The position numbers and the translations under genes are program-made. DNA of 64,000 bases from assembly GCA_036443405.1 (NCBI GenBank), contig JAZFYD010000243.1, forward strand, positions 1 through 64,000. The letters are read 5' to 3'. Under the pieces are notes generated by a model, which was not told the origin of the DNA, made no database searches, and saw only the letters and a list, made by a program, of their open reading frames with translations. Shown here one piece after another: positions 19,901-27,798 of this stretch (positions are counted from its first letter, which is position 1; each line of letters opens with the position of its first letter). The stretch comes from JAZFYD01 sp036443405. GTDB lineage: Bacteria; Planctomycetota; PLA2.

Positions 19901-20523
19901 TGGATCTTGAGACTGCGCTCGCGGGTTTCGAACTCGCCGAGCAGGTCACGCAGGCGTTCCAGGTTTTCCTGGGTACGTTCGAGCTTGCGCTGCGTCTCTT
20001 TGCGACGCGCTCGGTACTTCGCGATGCCCGCCGCTTCCTCGAAGACGGCGCGGCGCTCCACGGGATCGGCGCGCAGGAGCTGGTCGATGTTGCCCTGCTC
20101 CATGACCGCCATGGAACGGGAGCCGCCGCCGGAGTCCATCATCAACTCGCGCACGTCGCGCAGACGCACGGGGTTGCCATTGATCAGGTACTCGCTCTCG
20201 CCGGAGCGGTAGAGCCGGCGGCTGATCGCTACCTCTTCGTAGTCGATATCGAGGGTCGCGTCGGTGTTGTCGAAGACCAGCGAGACCTCCGCGAATCCAA
20301 CGCCCTTGCGCCGGTCGGTGCCCGAGAAGATGACATCCTGCATGTCCTTGCCGCGCAGGCTCGTCGGCCGCTGTTCGCCCAGCACCCACTTGATCGCATC
20401 GACGACGTTGCTCTTGCCGCAGCCGTTGGGCCCGACGATGACGTTGATGCCGTCATCGAAGCTGAATTCCGTCCGGTCGGCGAAGCTCTTGAAGCCGTGC
20501 AGGATGAGTTTCTTGATCTTCAT
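16984..20523 (-). CDS. smc: Chromosome segregation ATPase SMC
   Basis: Encodes 1179 aa, normal for SMC. N-terminal ATPase head with Walker A GPNGCGKSNVVDAI at about 32-45 and QNIDQLL-type region; long coiled coils rich in Ala/Arg/Glu; a hinge at about 510-640 (GGTRALLEAADAGGIAGVRGVLADIL...); second coiled coil; C-terminal head with signature LLSGGEKSLTTVALLFSIY and Walker B FCLLDEVDAALDESN. Condenses and segregates the chromosome, normally with ScpA/ScpB (not in this window). The linker between hinge and second coil has an Ala/Gly-rich stretch (NGALAGGAGAGGGLV) that is low-complexity. Its stop codon directly meets a family A repeat. Confidence 0.97.
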   Translation of the reverse strand: MKIKKLILHGFKSFADRTEFSFDDGINVIVGPNGCGKSNVVDAIKWVLGEQRPTSLRGKDMQDVIFSGTDRRKGVGFAEVSLVFDNTDATLDIDYEEVAISRRLYRSGESEYLINGNPVRLRDVRELMMDSGGGSRSMAVMEQGNIDQLLRADPVERRAVFEEAAGIAKYRARRKETQRKLERTQENLERLRDLLGEFETRERSLKIQAGKARRFTEFTEELRTLRVQSALARYAVLAKQRDTISETLAQVDDAEKDARRHLEEAVAETAGHREQQSEFRESVALGEAEMARLLGEQRASTEKRNAREREAEQLELRAQEAESEGAEASRRAHDLTPELETAQDEEAKAEEVRGERARGLEAADALLREVEARAEVLRREIEALSLSRTEAFAVETEARNAEVNSDAELRALQSRGARLDQRATDVAESLRQLQVACAEAELELKSSEDTLRALEERSAAAEQAAREARDEKDRAAGDAADLAGEAAGLEARRELLQRLVEEGEGLGGGTRALLEAADAGGIAGVRGVLADILGDVGEQAALLDSALGDLAGAVVVETTEHARAAIAWLKEHRRGRARLIPLDRLRDDAPPLDPVFDDLAIATETRPLLASLLATTRIADSLDDALEIALAEGRRAIARTGEEAAANGALAGGAGAGGGLVSRNTELSQIQRRLAETSEARADASGRAEQARGKAVEWERTLSALRPTIKQTASETRVAAEKVAAAKRAVASRNEERELEDAERSEVARLIEEHGADLEVARERRSKAESQRDVLENEAKGLQDRTSTAELARHDAVTRQTDARVEAARWSEKAGAAAQRCRVLTESIGAAEREAEVRRVEAERCRARGTECKNEVEALERLEAERAGSVDTLAKQIEQRRQSAAEMEARLKASGDHLDQLRDLHEKRREQLEQQRLKENEYRLRIETLLEQVKRDHGVDWDEEQLAAQEVEGDPEQLDQRIEDLRSKLERLGNVNHAALEELESVDEKLTFMRREESDLNTADKQLRDAIEKIDETCTTRFQKTFDEVRENFKVVFRKLFGGGKAELRLQDPEDVLGSGIEIAVRPPGKELRNMALLSGGEKSLTTVALLFSIYQTKAPPFCLLDEVDAALDESNTVRLCEMLKDFAVSGQFVVITHARPTMTVANTLYGVTMPEAGVSRRVSVKFADIEAGRVVGLN

Positions 20524-20576
20524 GTGGATGCGGAGGATCGCGGCGAGCCGTCCTCCTCCGGTTGAGCCTTATCTTC

Positions 20577-22718
20577 TTAGATCGGCCGGGGTTTGTCGGC
20601 CGCCCTCACGTATCGATCGGGCCAGGGCGCGAATTCGACGGCCCCCACCCGCAGGTCCCGCGCCAAGACTTCCAGCGCATCATAAAGGGCCTCCGGGCCC
20701 GGCGCGGTCTCGCGCGGGAAGCGCAATCCGAGCGTTGCCGACGAAGCGTCGAGCCACCCCTCGGCGGCAGCGAGCCCGGCGGACTGCAGGGTCGCCGAAC
20801 AGTACCGGTCCGAGTCTCCAGGCAACTCCGATTCCGGCGGGAAAGCCCGGGCGATCCGGCGGTTTCGGATCCGGCCGGCGTCCAAAAACCGCCGCAGCGC
20901 CTCGCCGGCCCGATCCGACCCTGGGATGACCTTGAGGCGCATCTTGCGCGCCTCCTCCATCGCCCAAAGCGACACATACGACCGAATGCGTCCCGCCAAA
21001 CGGAGAGCGTCCTCGCCGTCCGCCAGCAGCTCGGCCGCCGCGCGGACTCCGGACAGATGGAGAAGATCGAGCCCCGATCCGCCAGCGATACGCGGCCGTG
21101 CGCCCGCCGCGATGCGATAGAGCGGGCCGCTCGGGTCCGCCGCAAGTGCCGCGACGAAGCTCCGTTTCTGGCGCAGGGCCTTCAGCGCGAGGCCAACGCG
21201 GTGCTCCAGCGCCTCGAACAGGGCCGGCTCGTCCAGCCGGTCGAATCCGGCGGCGACATCGAGCACGTTGACGGCGACAAACCCGCAGAAACCGACGGCG
21301 GCCTCGCCGGCCGTCCTCAACTCCTCAGCCGCTTCCGCGCTCGAAAGCCGGTACGCCGAGGTCGATCGGGCGCCGTCGGAGCGATCGAACGCGATTCGGA
21401 TGCGTCCCGTCTCGGAGGCGGCGGCAAGCAGCAGTAAAACCGCGGAGCGGTTCTTGTCGTCGGCCAACTGCTCGGGCGTCGCCTGGATCAGAAGGCGCGG
21501 AAGCGACCGCATCCCTCCATCGCGGAAGAGCGCCCAGTGCTCGCGCACGAGACTCTCCGCGAGGCGAGTCTCGTCATTTGCGACCAGCGGGACGCGCAGA
21601 CAGATCCGGAAACGGCCCCCGCGCGGGTCGATGGTTCGCAAAACGGGGTGCGCCAGAAGCCGCCGCGCCGCTTGCAGCGCGCGCTCGCCCCTCAACTGGC
21701 TCTCGGAAACGCGGTTCTCACTCTCGGGGGCCCCGTCGTTTAGCGACCCGGCGGCCGCGGCCCGCGCCACGCTCGACGGCGTGACCGGCTCTAGCCACGC
21801 GGGGCCATCGGCGGGGCAAACGTCGAGGCAGACCTCGCGTGTCACCACCTCGCTCAACCGTCCGGCCGACAGCGCCGCGGTCTCCACCCAGGCATCGGGA
21901 TCCGCCGCCGTACCTATGCGTCCCGCAGCGGCAATCCACTCGAACGGGCAACCCGCGTCGTAGACGTGAATGCGTGCGTCCAAGTGCGCGTTGACAACCT
22001 CCGCGCTGTAAACCTCCGCCAGCGCGTACTGCGTCAGCACGGTCTCCGCGACGGTTCGTTTGAGATCCTGCGGCCCGGTGGGACGCCAACCGCACTCTTT
22101 GTGGCCGCGTAACAGGCGGTCGATGTCGAAACGCGGAAGGCCTACGAGCGCCTGGCGCGCAACGCTTTCGCTGTAGCCCATCAGGAACAGCTCGGCCTCG
22201 ACGAGTGAGCGGATCTGCGAGGTTGCGACGCGTTCCGGGCTGCTCTCGAAGATCTTGGCCTCGACGCGCGCGGCCACTTCGGCCGCCACATGTTCGTCGA
22301 GGTCCGCTTCGCGCACGAGCGCCTCCTGCACGCGCCGCTTGGACCACGGCGTGACGACGGCCCGCAAGGGGTTGCCCACCAGGGGCGCACCGCCGCCGCC
22401 TTCGGCGTGCACGGTCACGCGATCGCGTGCGCGCGCGCGGCGGTCCCGGTAGAGGATGTAGGCCTTGGCGGTGCTGGCGTGGCCGGTCTCGATGAGCACC
22501 TTCTCGACCATGTCCTGGATCTCTTCGATCTGCGGAACACGGCCGGGGTACCGCTTTTCCAAAAACAGTGTGACGACACCGCTCAACTCCTCCGAGAGAA
22601 AGCGGTCCTCGCCTCCGACGGCGCAGGCGGCCTTGTAGATCGCGTCCGCGATCTTGCTCTCGTCGAAATCGACGAGACGGCCATCGCGTTTGCGGACTTT
22701 CGTGATGCGCCCGATCAC
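20577..22718 (-). CDS. ATP-cone protein with an NrdD-like body lacking the glycyl-radical motif
   Basis: Encodes 713 aa from a GTG at 22716-22718 that overlaps the nrdR stop (GTGA). Residues about 3-95 form an ATP-cone (VRKRDGRLVDFDESKIADAI ... ETGHASTAKAYILYRDRR). The body has segments that line up with anaerobic ribonucleotide reductase: AEVVNAHLDARIHVYD (compare the 'HL.GDIHIHD' of NrdD), SETGRIRIAFDRSDG, and VGFCGFVAVNVLDVAAGFD with LEHRVGLALKALRQKR. Yet the C-terminus has neither the zinc-site CxxC pairs nor an RVxGY-type glycyl-radical loop, and most catalytic cysteines seem absent. Family membership is my reading by eye. Coupling to nrdR implies a role in nucleotide sensing, or a dead enzyme kept for regulation. 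Confidence 0.6.
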   Translation of the reverse strand: MIGRITKVRKRDGRLVDFDESKIADAIYKAACAVGGEDRFLSEELSGVVTLFLEKRYPGRVPQIEEIQDMVEKVLIETGHASTAKAYILYRDRRARARDRVTVHAEGGGGAPLVGNPLRAVVTPWSKRRVQEALVREADLDEHVAAEVAARVEAKIFESSPERVATSQIRSLVEAELFLMGYSESVARQALVGLPRFDIDRLLRGHKECGWRPTGPQDLKRTVAETVLTQYALAEVYSAEVVNAHLDARIHVYDAGCPFEWIAAAGRIGTAADPDAWVETAALSAGRLSEVVTREVCLDVCPADGPAWLEPVTPSSVARAAAAGSLNDGAPESENRVSESQLRGERALQAARRLLAHPVLRTIDPRGGRFRICLRVPLVANDETRLAESLVREHWALFRDGGMRSLPRLLIQATPEQLADDKNRSAVLLLLAAASETGRIRIAFDRSDGARSTSAYRLSSAEAAEELRTAGEAAVGFCGFVAVNVLDVAAGFDRLDEPALFEALEHRVGLALKALRQKRSFVAALAADPSGPLYRIAAGARPRIAGGSGLDLLHLSGVRAAAELLADGEDALRLAGRIRSYVSLWAMEEARKMRLKVIPGSDRAGEALRRFLDAGRIRNRRIARAFPPESELPGDSDRYCSATLQSAGLAAAEGWLDASSATLGLRFPRETAPGPEALYDALEVLARDLRVGAVEFAPWPDRYVRAADKPRPI

Positions 22719-23185
22719 GCTTTGCGCTTCTTCTTGGGCTTGAGCATGGGCTTGATCTCGTCCATGAACTCGTTCACGTCCTTGAAGTCGCGGTAGACCG
22801 AGGCGAACCGGACATAGGCCACTTGGTCCACCTTCTTCAGCTCCCGCATCAGGAGCCGCCCCACGAACTTGCAGGGAACCTCCCGGTCGAACTGCTCGGT
22901 GACCTGATGCTCGATGTGGTTGACGATGTCGTCGAGCACGGCCATGCTCACGGGGCGCTTCTCGCACGCCTTGATCAGGCCGGCGAGGATCTTGCGGCGC
23001 TCGAACGGCTCCCGGCGACCGTCCTTTTTGACCACCCGGATCGGGGACTCCTCGATCCGCTCGTATGTCGTGAATCGGCGGCTGCACGCCTCGCACTGGC
23101 GTCGGCGCCGGATGGCGAACCCGTCGGCGCTGGCGCGGGAATCGATGACTCGGTTGTCATCGGACTTGCAGAACGGGCATTTCAT
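22715..23185 (-). CDS. nrdR: Transcriptional regulator NrdR
   Basis: Encodes 156 aa, full length for the family. An N-terminal zinc ribbon (Cys 3, 6, 31 and 34 in MKCPFC and CEAC) and FTTYERIE precede an ATP-cone (VVKKDGRREPFERRKILAGL onward). NrdR binds paired 16-bp boxes upstream of ribonucleotide reductase genes and represses them when dATP is high. The basic tail (KPKKKRKA) is longer than usual. Its stop overlaps the start of the NrdD-like gene. A candidate NrdR box lies about 200 bp upstream. Confidence 0.96.
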   Translation of the reverse strand: MKCPFCKSDDNRVIDSRASADGFAIRRRRQCEACSRRFTTYERIEESPIRVVKKDGRREPFERRKILAGLIKACEKRPVSMAVLDDIVNHIEHQVTEQFDREVPCKFVGRLLMRELKKVDQVAYVRFASVYRDFKDVNEFMDEIKPMLKPKKKRKA

Positions 23186-23374
23186 CCGGTGGTGTCTTCG
23201 ACGAGCCTGTCTTTGAGCCTGTTTTTTCTCGAACGAGCGTCATCCAGTCGTCGGGATCCCAGTCAGCCTTTGAAACTGGTTGAGGTCCCACTCTTTTGCA
23301 ACCCACCGGGCCCGGCCAGCGGCCCGAACGACCGCCCCTTGCACGGGGCTGATATAGGGATCGAACCCGACACC

Positions 23375-23419
23375 ACACGATACATGGCTATAAGGACGCT
23401 AGCACACTAGGTATTGTGC
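23375..23419. promoter_or_regulatory. Candidate NrdR box pair
   Basis: ACACTAGGTATTGTGC at 23404-23419 matches the NrdR consensus acaCwwtATaTwGtgt at 13 of 16 positions; a weaker partner, ACACGATACATGGCTA (23375-23390), matches about 10 of 16. Start-to-start distance is 29 bp, a little short of the 31-32 bp typical of tandem boxes. It lies between the divergent nrdR and phosphoesterase genes, so could serve nrdR autoregulation. The rest of 23186-23519 shows a GCCCC/GGGGC hairpin near 23335 and no gene. Confidence 0.4.
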
Positions 23420-23519
23420 GTCAACGCAGCCGGGGCCGGGCCCGGCGGCGGCTTGACTGGCACCTGACCATGCGCATACTGTTCGTTTGCCCAAAGCCGA
23501 CCCGCGGGATTGATAATCC

Positions 23520-24278
23520 GTGCCCCAAATCGCCATCGTCTCCGACATCCACGCCAACATCGAGGCCCTAGACGTCGTCCTCGCGGACATCAAACGCAAA
23601 TTGATCAAGGACATCGTCTGCTTGGGCGACATCATCGGGTACGGCCCGAACCCCCGCGAGTGCCTGCAGGCCCTGATGGGCTGCAAGGCAGTCCTGATGG
23701 GCAACCACGAGGAAGCGGTTCTCTACTACGGTGAGGACTTCAACCCGAAGGCCCGCGAGGCCATCGACTGGACCCGGGACCAGCTCAACCGCCCGGAGTT
23801 CCCCAAGGACGAGAACTACGACCTCTGGAACTTCCTCGGTGTCATGGAGCAGATCATCGTCACGGACGAAGCCATGTTCGTGCACGCCTCGCCGCGCGAT
23901 CCGACCAAGGAGTACGTGACACCCGAGGACACCCGCAAGAACCAGGAGAAGCTGCGCGACATCTTCACGCGATTCGAGCGCATCTGCTTCATCGGGCATA
24001 GCCACATCCCGGGTGTTTACACGCAGGAGCTGCGCTACATCGATCCGAAGACGATCGGTAGCGAATACAAGCTCGAGGATGGCCGCAAGGCGCTGGTCAA
24101 CACCGGCGCGGTCGGACAGCCCCGCGATGGCGATCCCCGCGCGTCCTACGTGACATTCGACGGTCGGACCGTGCGGTTCCACCGTCTCGACTACGACTTC
24201 AACAAGACGATGGACAAGATCTACAAGGAAGATCGACTCCCCAACTATTTGGCCGACCGTCTCGCCGTAGGCCGCTAA
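23520..24278 (+). CDS. Metallophosphoesterase (calcineurin-like, YfcE/ApaH type)
   Basis: Encodes 252 aa from a GTG at 23520. The five metal-binding blocks are clear: SDIHANIEAL (8-17), GDIIGYGPNP (about 38-47), MGNHEEA (about 59-65), HASP in the middle, and CFIGHSHIPG (about 157-166), then NTGAVGQPRDGDPRASYV. Such proteins hydrolyse phosphomono- or diesters or diadenosine polyphosphates with Mn or Fe. Substrate unknown. Only 55 bp separate it from yidC on the same strand, so they are likely co-transcribed. Confidence 0.88.
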   Translation: MPQIAIVSDIHANIEALDVVLADIKRKLIKDIVCLGDIIGYGPNPRECLQALMGCKAVLMGNHEEAVLYYGEDFNPKAREAIDWTRDQLNRPEFPKDENYDLWNFLGVMEQIIVTDEAMFVHASPRDPTKEYVTPEDTRKNQEKLRDIFTRFERICFIGHSHIPGVYTQELRYIDPKTIGSEYKLEDGRKALVNTGAVGQPRDGDPRASYVTFDGRTVRFHRLDYDFNKTMDKIYKEDRLPNYLADRLAVGR

Positions 24279-24333
24279 GCGGCACGGTGCGTTCCCTCTC
24301 TCCCGCCGACCGCCGCATTTTCATCGGAGTCCC

Positions 24334-26829
24334 ATGCCTCGCCTGCTCCTGATCGTGACCCTCGGACTCGTCCTCTTCATGGTGATGGGCAAGGGCTGCC
24401 AAAGCGGCCCCAAGCTCCCGCCTGCGCTCGGTCAGCGCAATCTGCAGCCCTGGGATCCGGCGACCGTTGTCGAACTGAGATCCGGCGACACCAAGCTGCA
24501 ACTCGACGCCGACGGCCGCATCCTGTCGCTTGTGGTGAACGGTAAGACCCTGATTCAGCCGGCACCGCTTCACAACCGGCCGCTCGCGATCGTCGAACGG
24601 CGGGCCAACGGCGAGCTTGTTTTGCTGCCCGGCTTCGCACAGGACGAAGCGGCCGACGAAAAGAGCATCACGTACATCTCGAAGATCCGCAGCCAGCGGC
24701 TAGAGAAACACATCGCGATCGATGACGACGGCAACGGAATCACCGTTTCGCTGAAGGCCCACGGGTTCGAGTTCGACAGCGGCGGATTCGAGCTGACCGC
24801 GCTGGGCGGCGTGCCCATGTCCCAGGACGAAGACGGGCCGGTCACGGGTCTTGTGGAATGGACGAAACAAAGGGCCCAGATCTACCCGTTTGCGCGGCTG
24901 GCCAAGGATCAGGCCGAAAAGCGCATGGTGCAGGAGCGCCGGCTCAGGAACGAAAGGAAGGTCGAAGAGCCCGGCCCCGGCCGGTATCAGCGCATCAAGC
25001 GCGATCTCGACATGATCGGCGCCCTGGGCACCGGCGGTTTGCTGAAGTTCGAGGGCATCACCGGAGTTCGAGCCGTCAACACCCTCGCGTATCGCGCCGT
25101 GCGGGACGGGTCGCCGGAACGGGACATGGAATCCTGGATCTCGCTCGACCACGAAGCGGGCAAACTCGAGGCGAGCTTCAGGATCACGTGGGCCTCGTAC
25201 GAGTCCTTCGCGAACGAGCACGCCCATCTGCCCGCGTTCCGCAAAGGCAACTCCACGGAGCACGTCCTCGAAAACGGCACGATGCGCATCGTGTTTTCGG
25301 ACCGCGGCGCCGGGATCGCGCGCGCACACCTGAAGAAGTACGCGCTGGGCGCGGACGACGAACTCTCGCCGGAAACGTGGATTCCAATCGTGCGCGAGGA
25401 GATCCCTGCGAGCGAACGCGCCCTCACGCTCAAGTTCCGCTCGATCAGCCTGGCCCAGTTCGGCGGCCTCGATTCGGTGACCTCGATTTGGAAGGTGGTC
25501 GAACAAAGCGCGAGGCACATCCGTTTCCGCTTGGAAGCCGATAACGGCTGGCGCGTCGAGAAGACCGTCACGCTGCCGGGCGAGGACGAATACGACCTGT
25601 GGGTTGATATCGAAGCGCGCAAGCCGGACGGGGAGAGGGACGAGACGTTCAAGTTCACGCTCGTCGGCCCCTCGGGCATCTACATGACCGACGCGTACCG
25701 CGGCGTCTTCGGCGCGGACCCGCCGCAGGGGCTCTTGCTCGAGCGACCCGGCGAGACCGAAAACGAGTCGATCGACGACATCCTCGAGGAGCCCCTCGTG
25801 AGCGACTACTCGACCGAGCAGCGCGGGCGCTGCGAAGCGGTCGCGATCGGCGGCGCGTACTTCCTTGGTGCGCTCATCACCGAAGCCACGTTCGACGCCA
25901 ACGACCAGCCGCGCGGCGTCGTCACGCGCGCTGCGATCACCGACGTGGAACTCAGGAAACCGATCCCCCGCGTGAGCGAGGACGAGCCACTCAAATCGTC
26001 GCTTCGTGGCGAGGTCTCCTGCTTGCTCCGATTCGATCAGGGCCGCGCTGAGACGAGGTTCCAGCTCTATCTCGGGCCGCGGCGCGTGGAGAACCTCGAT
26101 CCGCTCGGCATCCGCCGCGCCATCGACTTCGGATTCTTCTCAGCCATCGGCCGCGTTCTGTTGTGGCTGATGAAGTTCTTCGCGGGCATCTTCAACAGCT
26201 ACGGCGTCGCGATCATCTGCATGACGCTGTTCATCCGTGCGCTGCTCTTCCCGGTGTCGTACAAGACGCAGCTGAGCATGCAGCGTTACTCGCGGCGCAT
26301 GCAGAAGATCAAGCCGATCCTGGAGAGGCTGCAGGAACAGTACAAGTCGAATCCGCAGCGCCTGAACCAGGAACGCATGAAGGTGATGCGCGAGCACAAG
26401 ATCGGTCTGCCGCTCGGCTGCCTCACGCTGTTCCTGCAGATCCCGATCTGGATCGCACTCTTCTCGAGCCTGCGCGTCGAGTTCTCGCTGCGACACCAAC
26501 CGTTTCTGTGGGCCAACGATCTGGCGATGCCCGACGCGTTGTTCCAACTCCCGTTCTGGCCGGGTTCGTTCAACGCGCTCCCGCTCCTGATGCTCGGCCT
26601 CTGGGTCTGGCAGCAGAAGGCGACGCCGACGCCGGCCAGCGACGATCCCCAAGTGCAGGCGCAGATGAAGATGTTGAAGTTCATGCCGTTCATGTTCTTC
26701 ATCTTCCTCTACAAGTATGCGTGCGCGCTGAGTGTGTATATGTGCATCTCCAGCGCCTGGGGCATCGTCGAGGGCAAGATGGTCCGCCGAGCAATCAAGC
26801 GGTTGGACGACGCACCAGCGGCCGGGTAG
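24334..26829 (+). CDS. yidC: Membrane protein insertase YidC
   Basis: Encodes 831 aa, longer than the 500-600 of proteobacteria because of a large periplasmic domain. N-terminal anchor (LLLIVTLGLVLFMVMG), then about 560 residues of beta-rich external domain, then the conserved 5-TM insertase core from about residue 605 (KFFAGIFNSYGVAIICMTLF, RALLFPVSYKTQLSMQRY, LPLGCLTLFLQIPIWIALF, MKFMPFMFFIFLYKYACALSVYM, SSAWGIVEG). It inserts proteins into the inner membrane with or without SecYEG. The N-terminal anchor is followed by KGCQSG, which resembles a lipobox only loosely. No rnpA/rpmH genes are nearby, unlike the usual context. Confidence 0.95.
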   Translation: MPRLLLIVTLGLVLFMVMGKGCQSGPKLPPALGQRNLQPWDPATVVELRSGDTKLQLDADGRILSLVVNGKTLIQPAPLHNRPLAIVERRANGELVLLPGFAQDEAADEKSITYISKIRSQRLEKHIAIDDDGNGITVSLKAHGFEFDSGGFELTALGGVPMSQDEDGPVTGLVEWTKQRAQIYPFARLAKDQAEKRMVQERRLRNERKVEEPGPGRYQRIKRDLDMIGALGTGGLLKFEGITGVRAVNTLAYRAVRDGSPERDMESWISLDHEAGKLEASFRITWASYESFANEHAHLPAFRKGNSTEHVLENGTMRIVFSDRGAGIARAHLKKYALGADDELSPETWIPIVREEIPASERALTLKFRSISLAQFGGLDSVTSIWKVVEQSARHIRFRLEADNGWRVEKTVTLPGEDEYDLWVDIEARKPDGERDETFKFTLVGPSGIYMTDAYRGVFGADPPQGLLLERPGETENESIDDILEEPLVSDYSTEQRGRCEAVAIGGAYFLGALITEATFDANDQPRGVVTRAAITDVELRKPIPRVSEDEPLKSSLRGEVSCLLRFDQGRAETRFQLYLGPRRVENLDPLGIRRAIDFGFFSAIGRVLLWLMKFFAGIFNSYGVAIICMTLFIRALLFPVSYKTQLSMQRYSRRMQKIKPILERLQEQYKSNPQRLNQERMKVMREHKIGLPLGCLTLFLQIPIWIALFSSLRVEFSLRHQPFLWANDLAMPDALFQLPFWPGSFNALPLLMLGLWVWQQKATPTPASDDPQVQAQMKMLKFMPFMFFIFLYKYACALSVYMCISSAWGIVEGKMVRRAIKRLDDAPAAG

Positions 26830-26839
26830 CGCGGGGATG

Positions 26840-26975
26840 CCCTTATCCTTACCCTTGTCCTAGACCCTCTACCCTTTTCCTTTTCCTGCTCCCTCCGCCC
26901 TTCCCCCAGGGCTAAGAACAAGGGGCACAGGAAAAGGGTCGAGTGCAAAGGGTCTAGGACAAGGACTAGGGCAAG
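26840..26975. repeat. Long imperfect inverted repeat between convergent yidC and radC
   Basis: Left arm (about 26841-26881) reads pyrimidine-rich CCTTATCC...CTTGTCCTAGACCCTCTACC and the right arm (about 26929-26975) is its reverse complement with few mismatches, including a 16-nt perfect match CCTTGTCCTAGACCCT. The arms are about 40-45 bp with a loop of about 45 nt. It could work as a bidirectional terminator or be a small mobile palindrome; no T run follows the stem. Confidence 0.65.
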
Positions 26976-26989
26976 GGCAGGGGGTGCGC

Positions 26990-27649
26990 CTACAGCATGC
27001 CCGACTCCTTGAAACTCGTGTACGCGCCATCCCCCACGATCACGTGGTCGAGGATGCGAATGCCGAGGAGGTCGCTGGCGGCCATCAGCCTGCGCGTAAC
27101 CGCGAGGTCTTCGTCCGAGGGCGCGGGATCGCCCGACGGATGATTGTGGACGAGCACTACGGCGCCCGCCGACTCCCGTACCGCCGGACCGAACACCTCC
27201 CGCGGGTGCACAATCGAGTTGGTCAGAGAACCCTCGGAGACGATCTCCTCGCGCAGCACACGATGGCGCGCGTCGAGTAGCACGACCAGGAACACCTCGC
27301 GTTTCCAATCCCGCAGCCGCGCGTGGTAGTGGTCAAAGATCTGGCGCGGGCTCACAAACGGATCGCCGGTGGTCATGCGTTCCGACATCACGCGGCGCGC
27401 GAGCGTGAACAGCGCCGCAAGGCGCGCCGCGCGCACGGAGCCCACCCCTGGAAGCGCGCGTAGTTCGCGCGGGGCCAGCCGGGACAACCGGCGCAGGCCC
27501 CCCGCGTCGTGAAGGAGCGAGCGAGCGCCCTCGGCCGCGCGCTGCGTGGTGGCGCCGGGGCCGAGCACGAGCGCGAGCAACTCCTCGTCGGCATGGTTTT
27601 CGAGGGCGGCGTTGGACCGCTGACCGGGTGATGCGAGATCGTTCGGCAC
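26990..27649 (-). CDS. radC: RadC family JAB/MPN-domain protein
   Basis: Encodes 219 aa from a GTG at 27647-27649. An N-terminal helix-hairpin-helix-like part (RELRALPGVGSVRAARL) is followed by the RadC/JAB domain with the zinc-binding signature HNHPSGDPAPSDED at about 167-180 and a Glu (REEIVSEGS) upstream. The name reflects an old DNA-repair link that was disproved; the function of RadC is unknown, but the JAB fold suggests a metal-dependent peptidase-like activity. Convergent to yidC. Confidence 0.93.
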   Translation of the reverse strand: MPNDLASPGQRSNAALENHADEELLALVLGPGATTQRAAEGARSLLHDAGGLRRLSRLAPRELRALPGVGSVRAARLAALFTLARRVMSERMTTGDPFVSPRQIFDHYHARLRDWKREVFLVVLLDARHRVLREEIVSEGSLTNSIVHPREVFGPAVRESAGAVVLVHNHPSGDPAPSDEDLAVTRRLMAASDLLGIRILDHVIVGDGAYTSFKESGML

Positions 27650-27798
27650 ACAGATACCTCGCAGACGGTGTCAAAAGCGTTCGCCGCGATCGCGTCGCGA
27701 GGTGTGATCCGGCCTGCCGGGCGGAAAACAAAACCGCGCCAAGAGCAAATCGGAAAACGGATGCCACCGCCCACGAGGTATAGGGGAAAGGAGTTCCC

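Noticed and set aside
23340..23420. Stretch starting GGGGCTGATATAGGGATCGAAC that looks like the 5' end of tmRNA, and on the other strand a GGTTCGAT T-loop-like motif
   Set aside because: No matching 3' acceptor or T-arm; the T-stem would have two mismatches, and only 170 bp remain before the phosphoesterase gene, too short for tmRNA.
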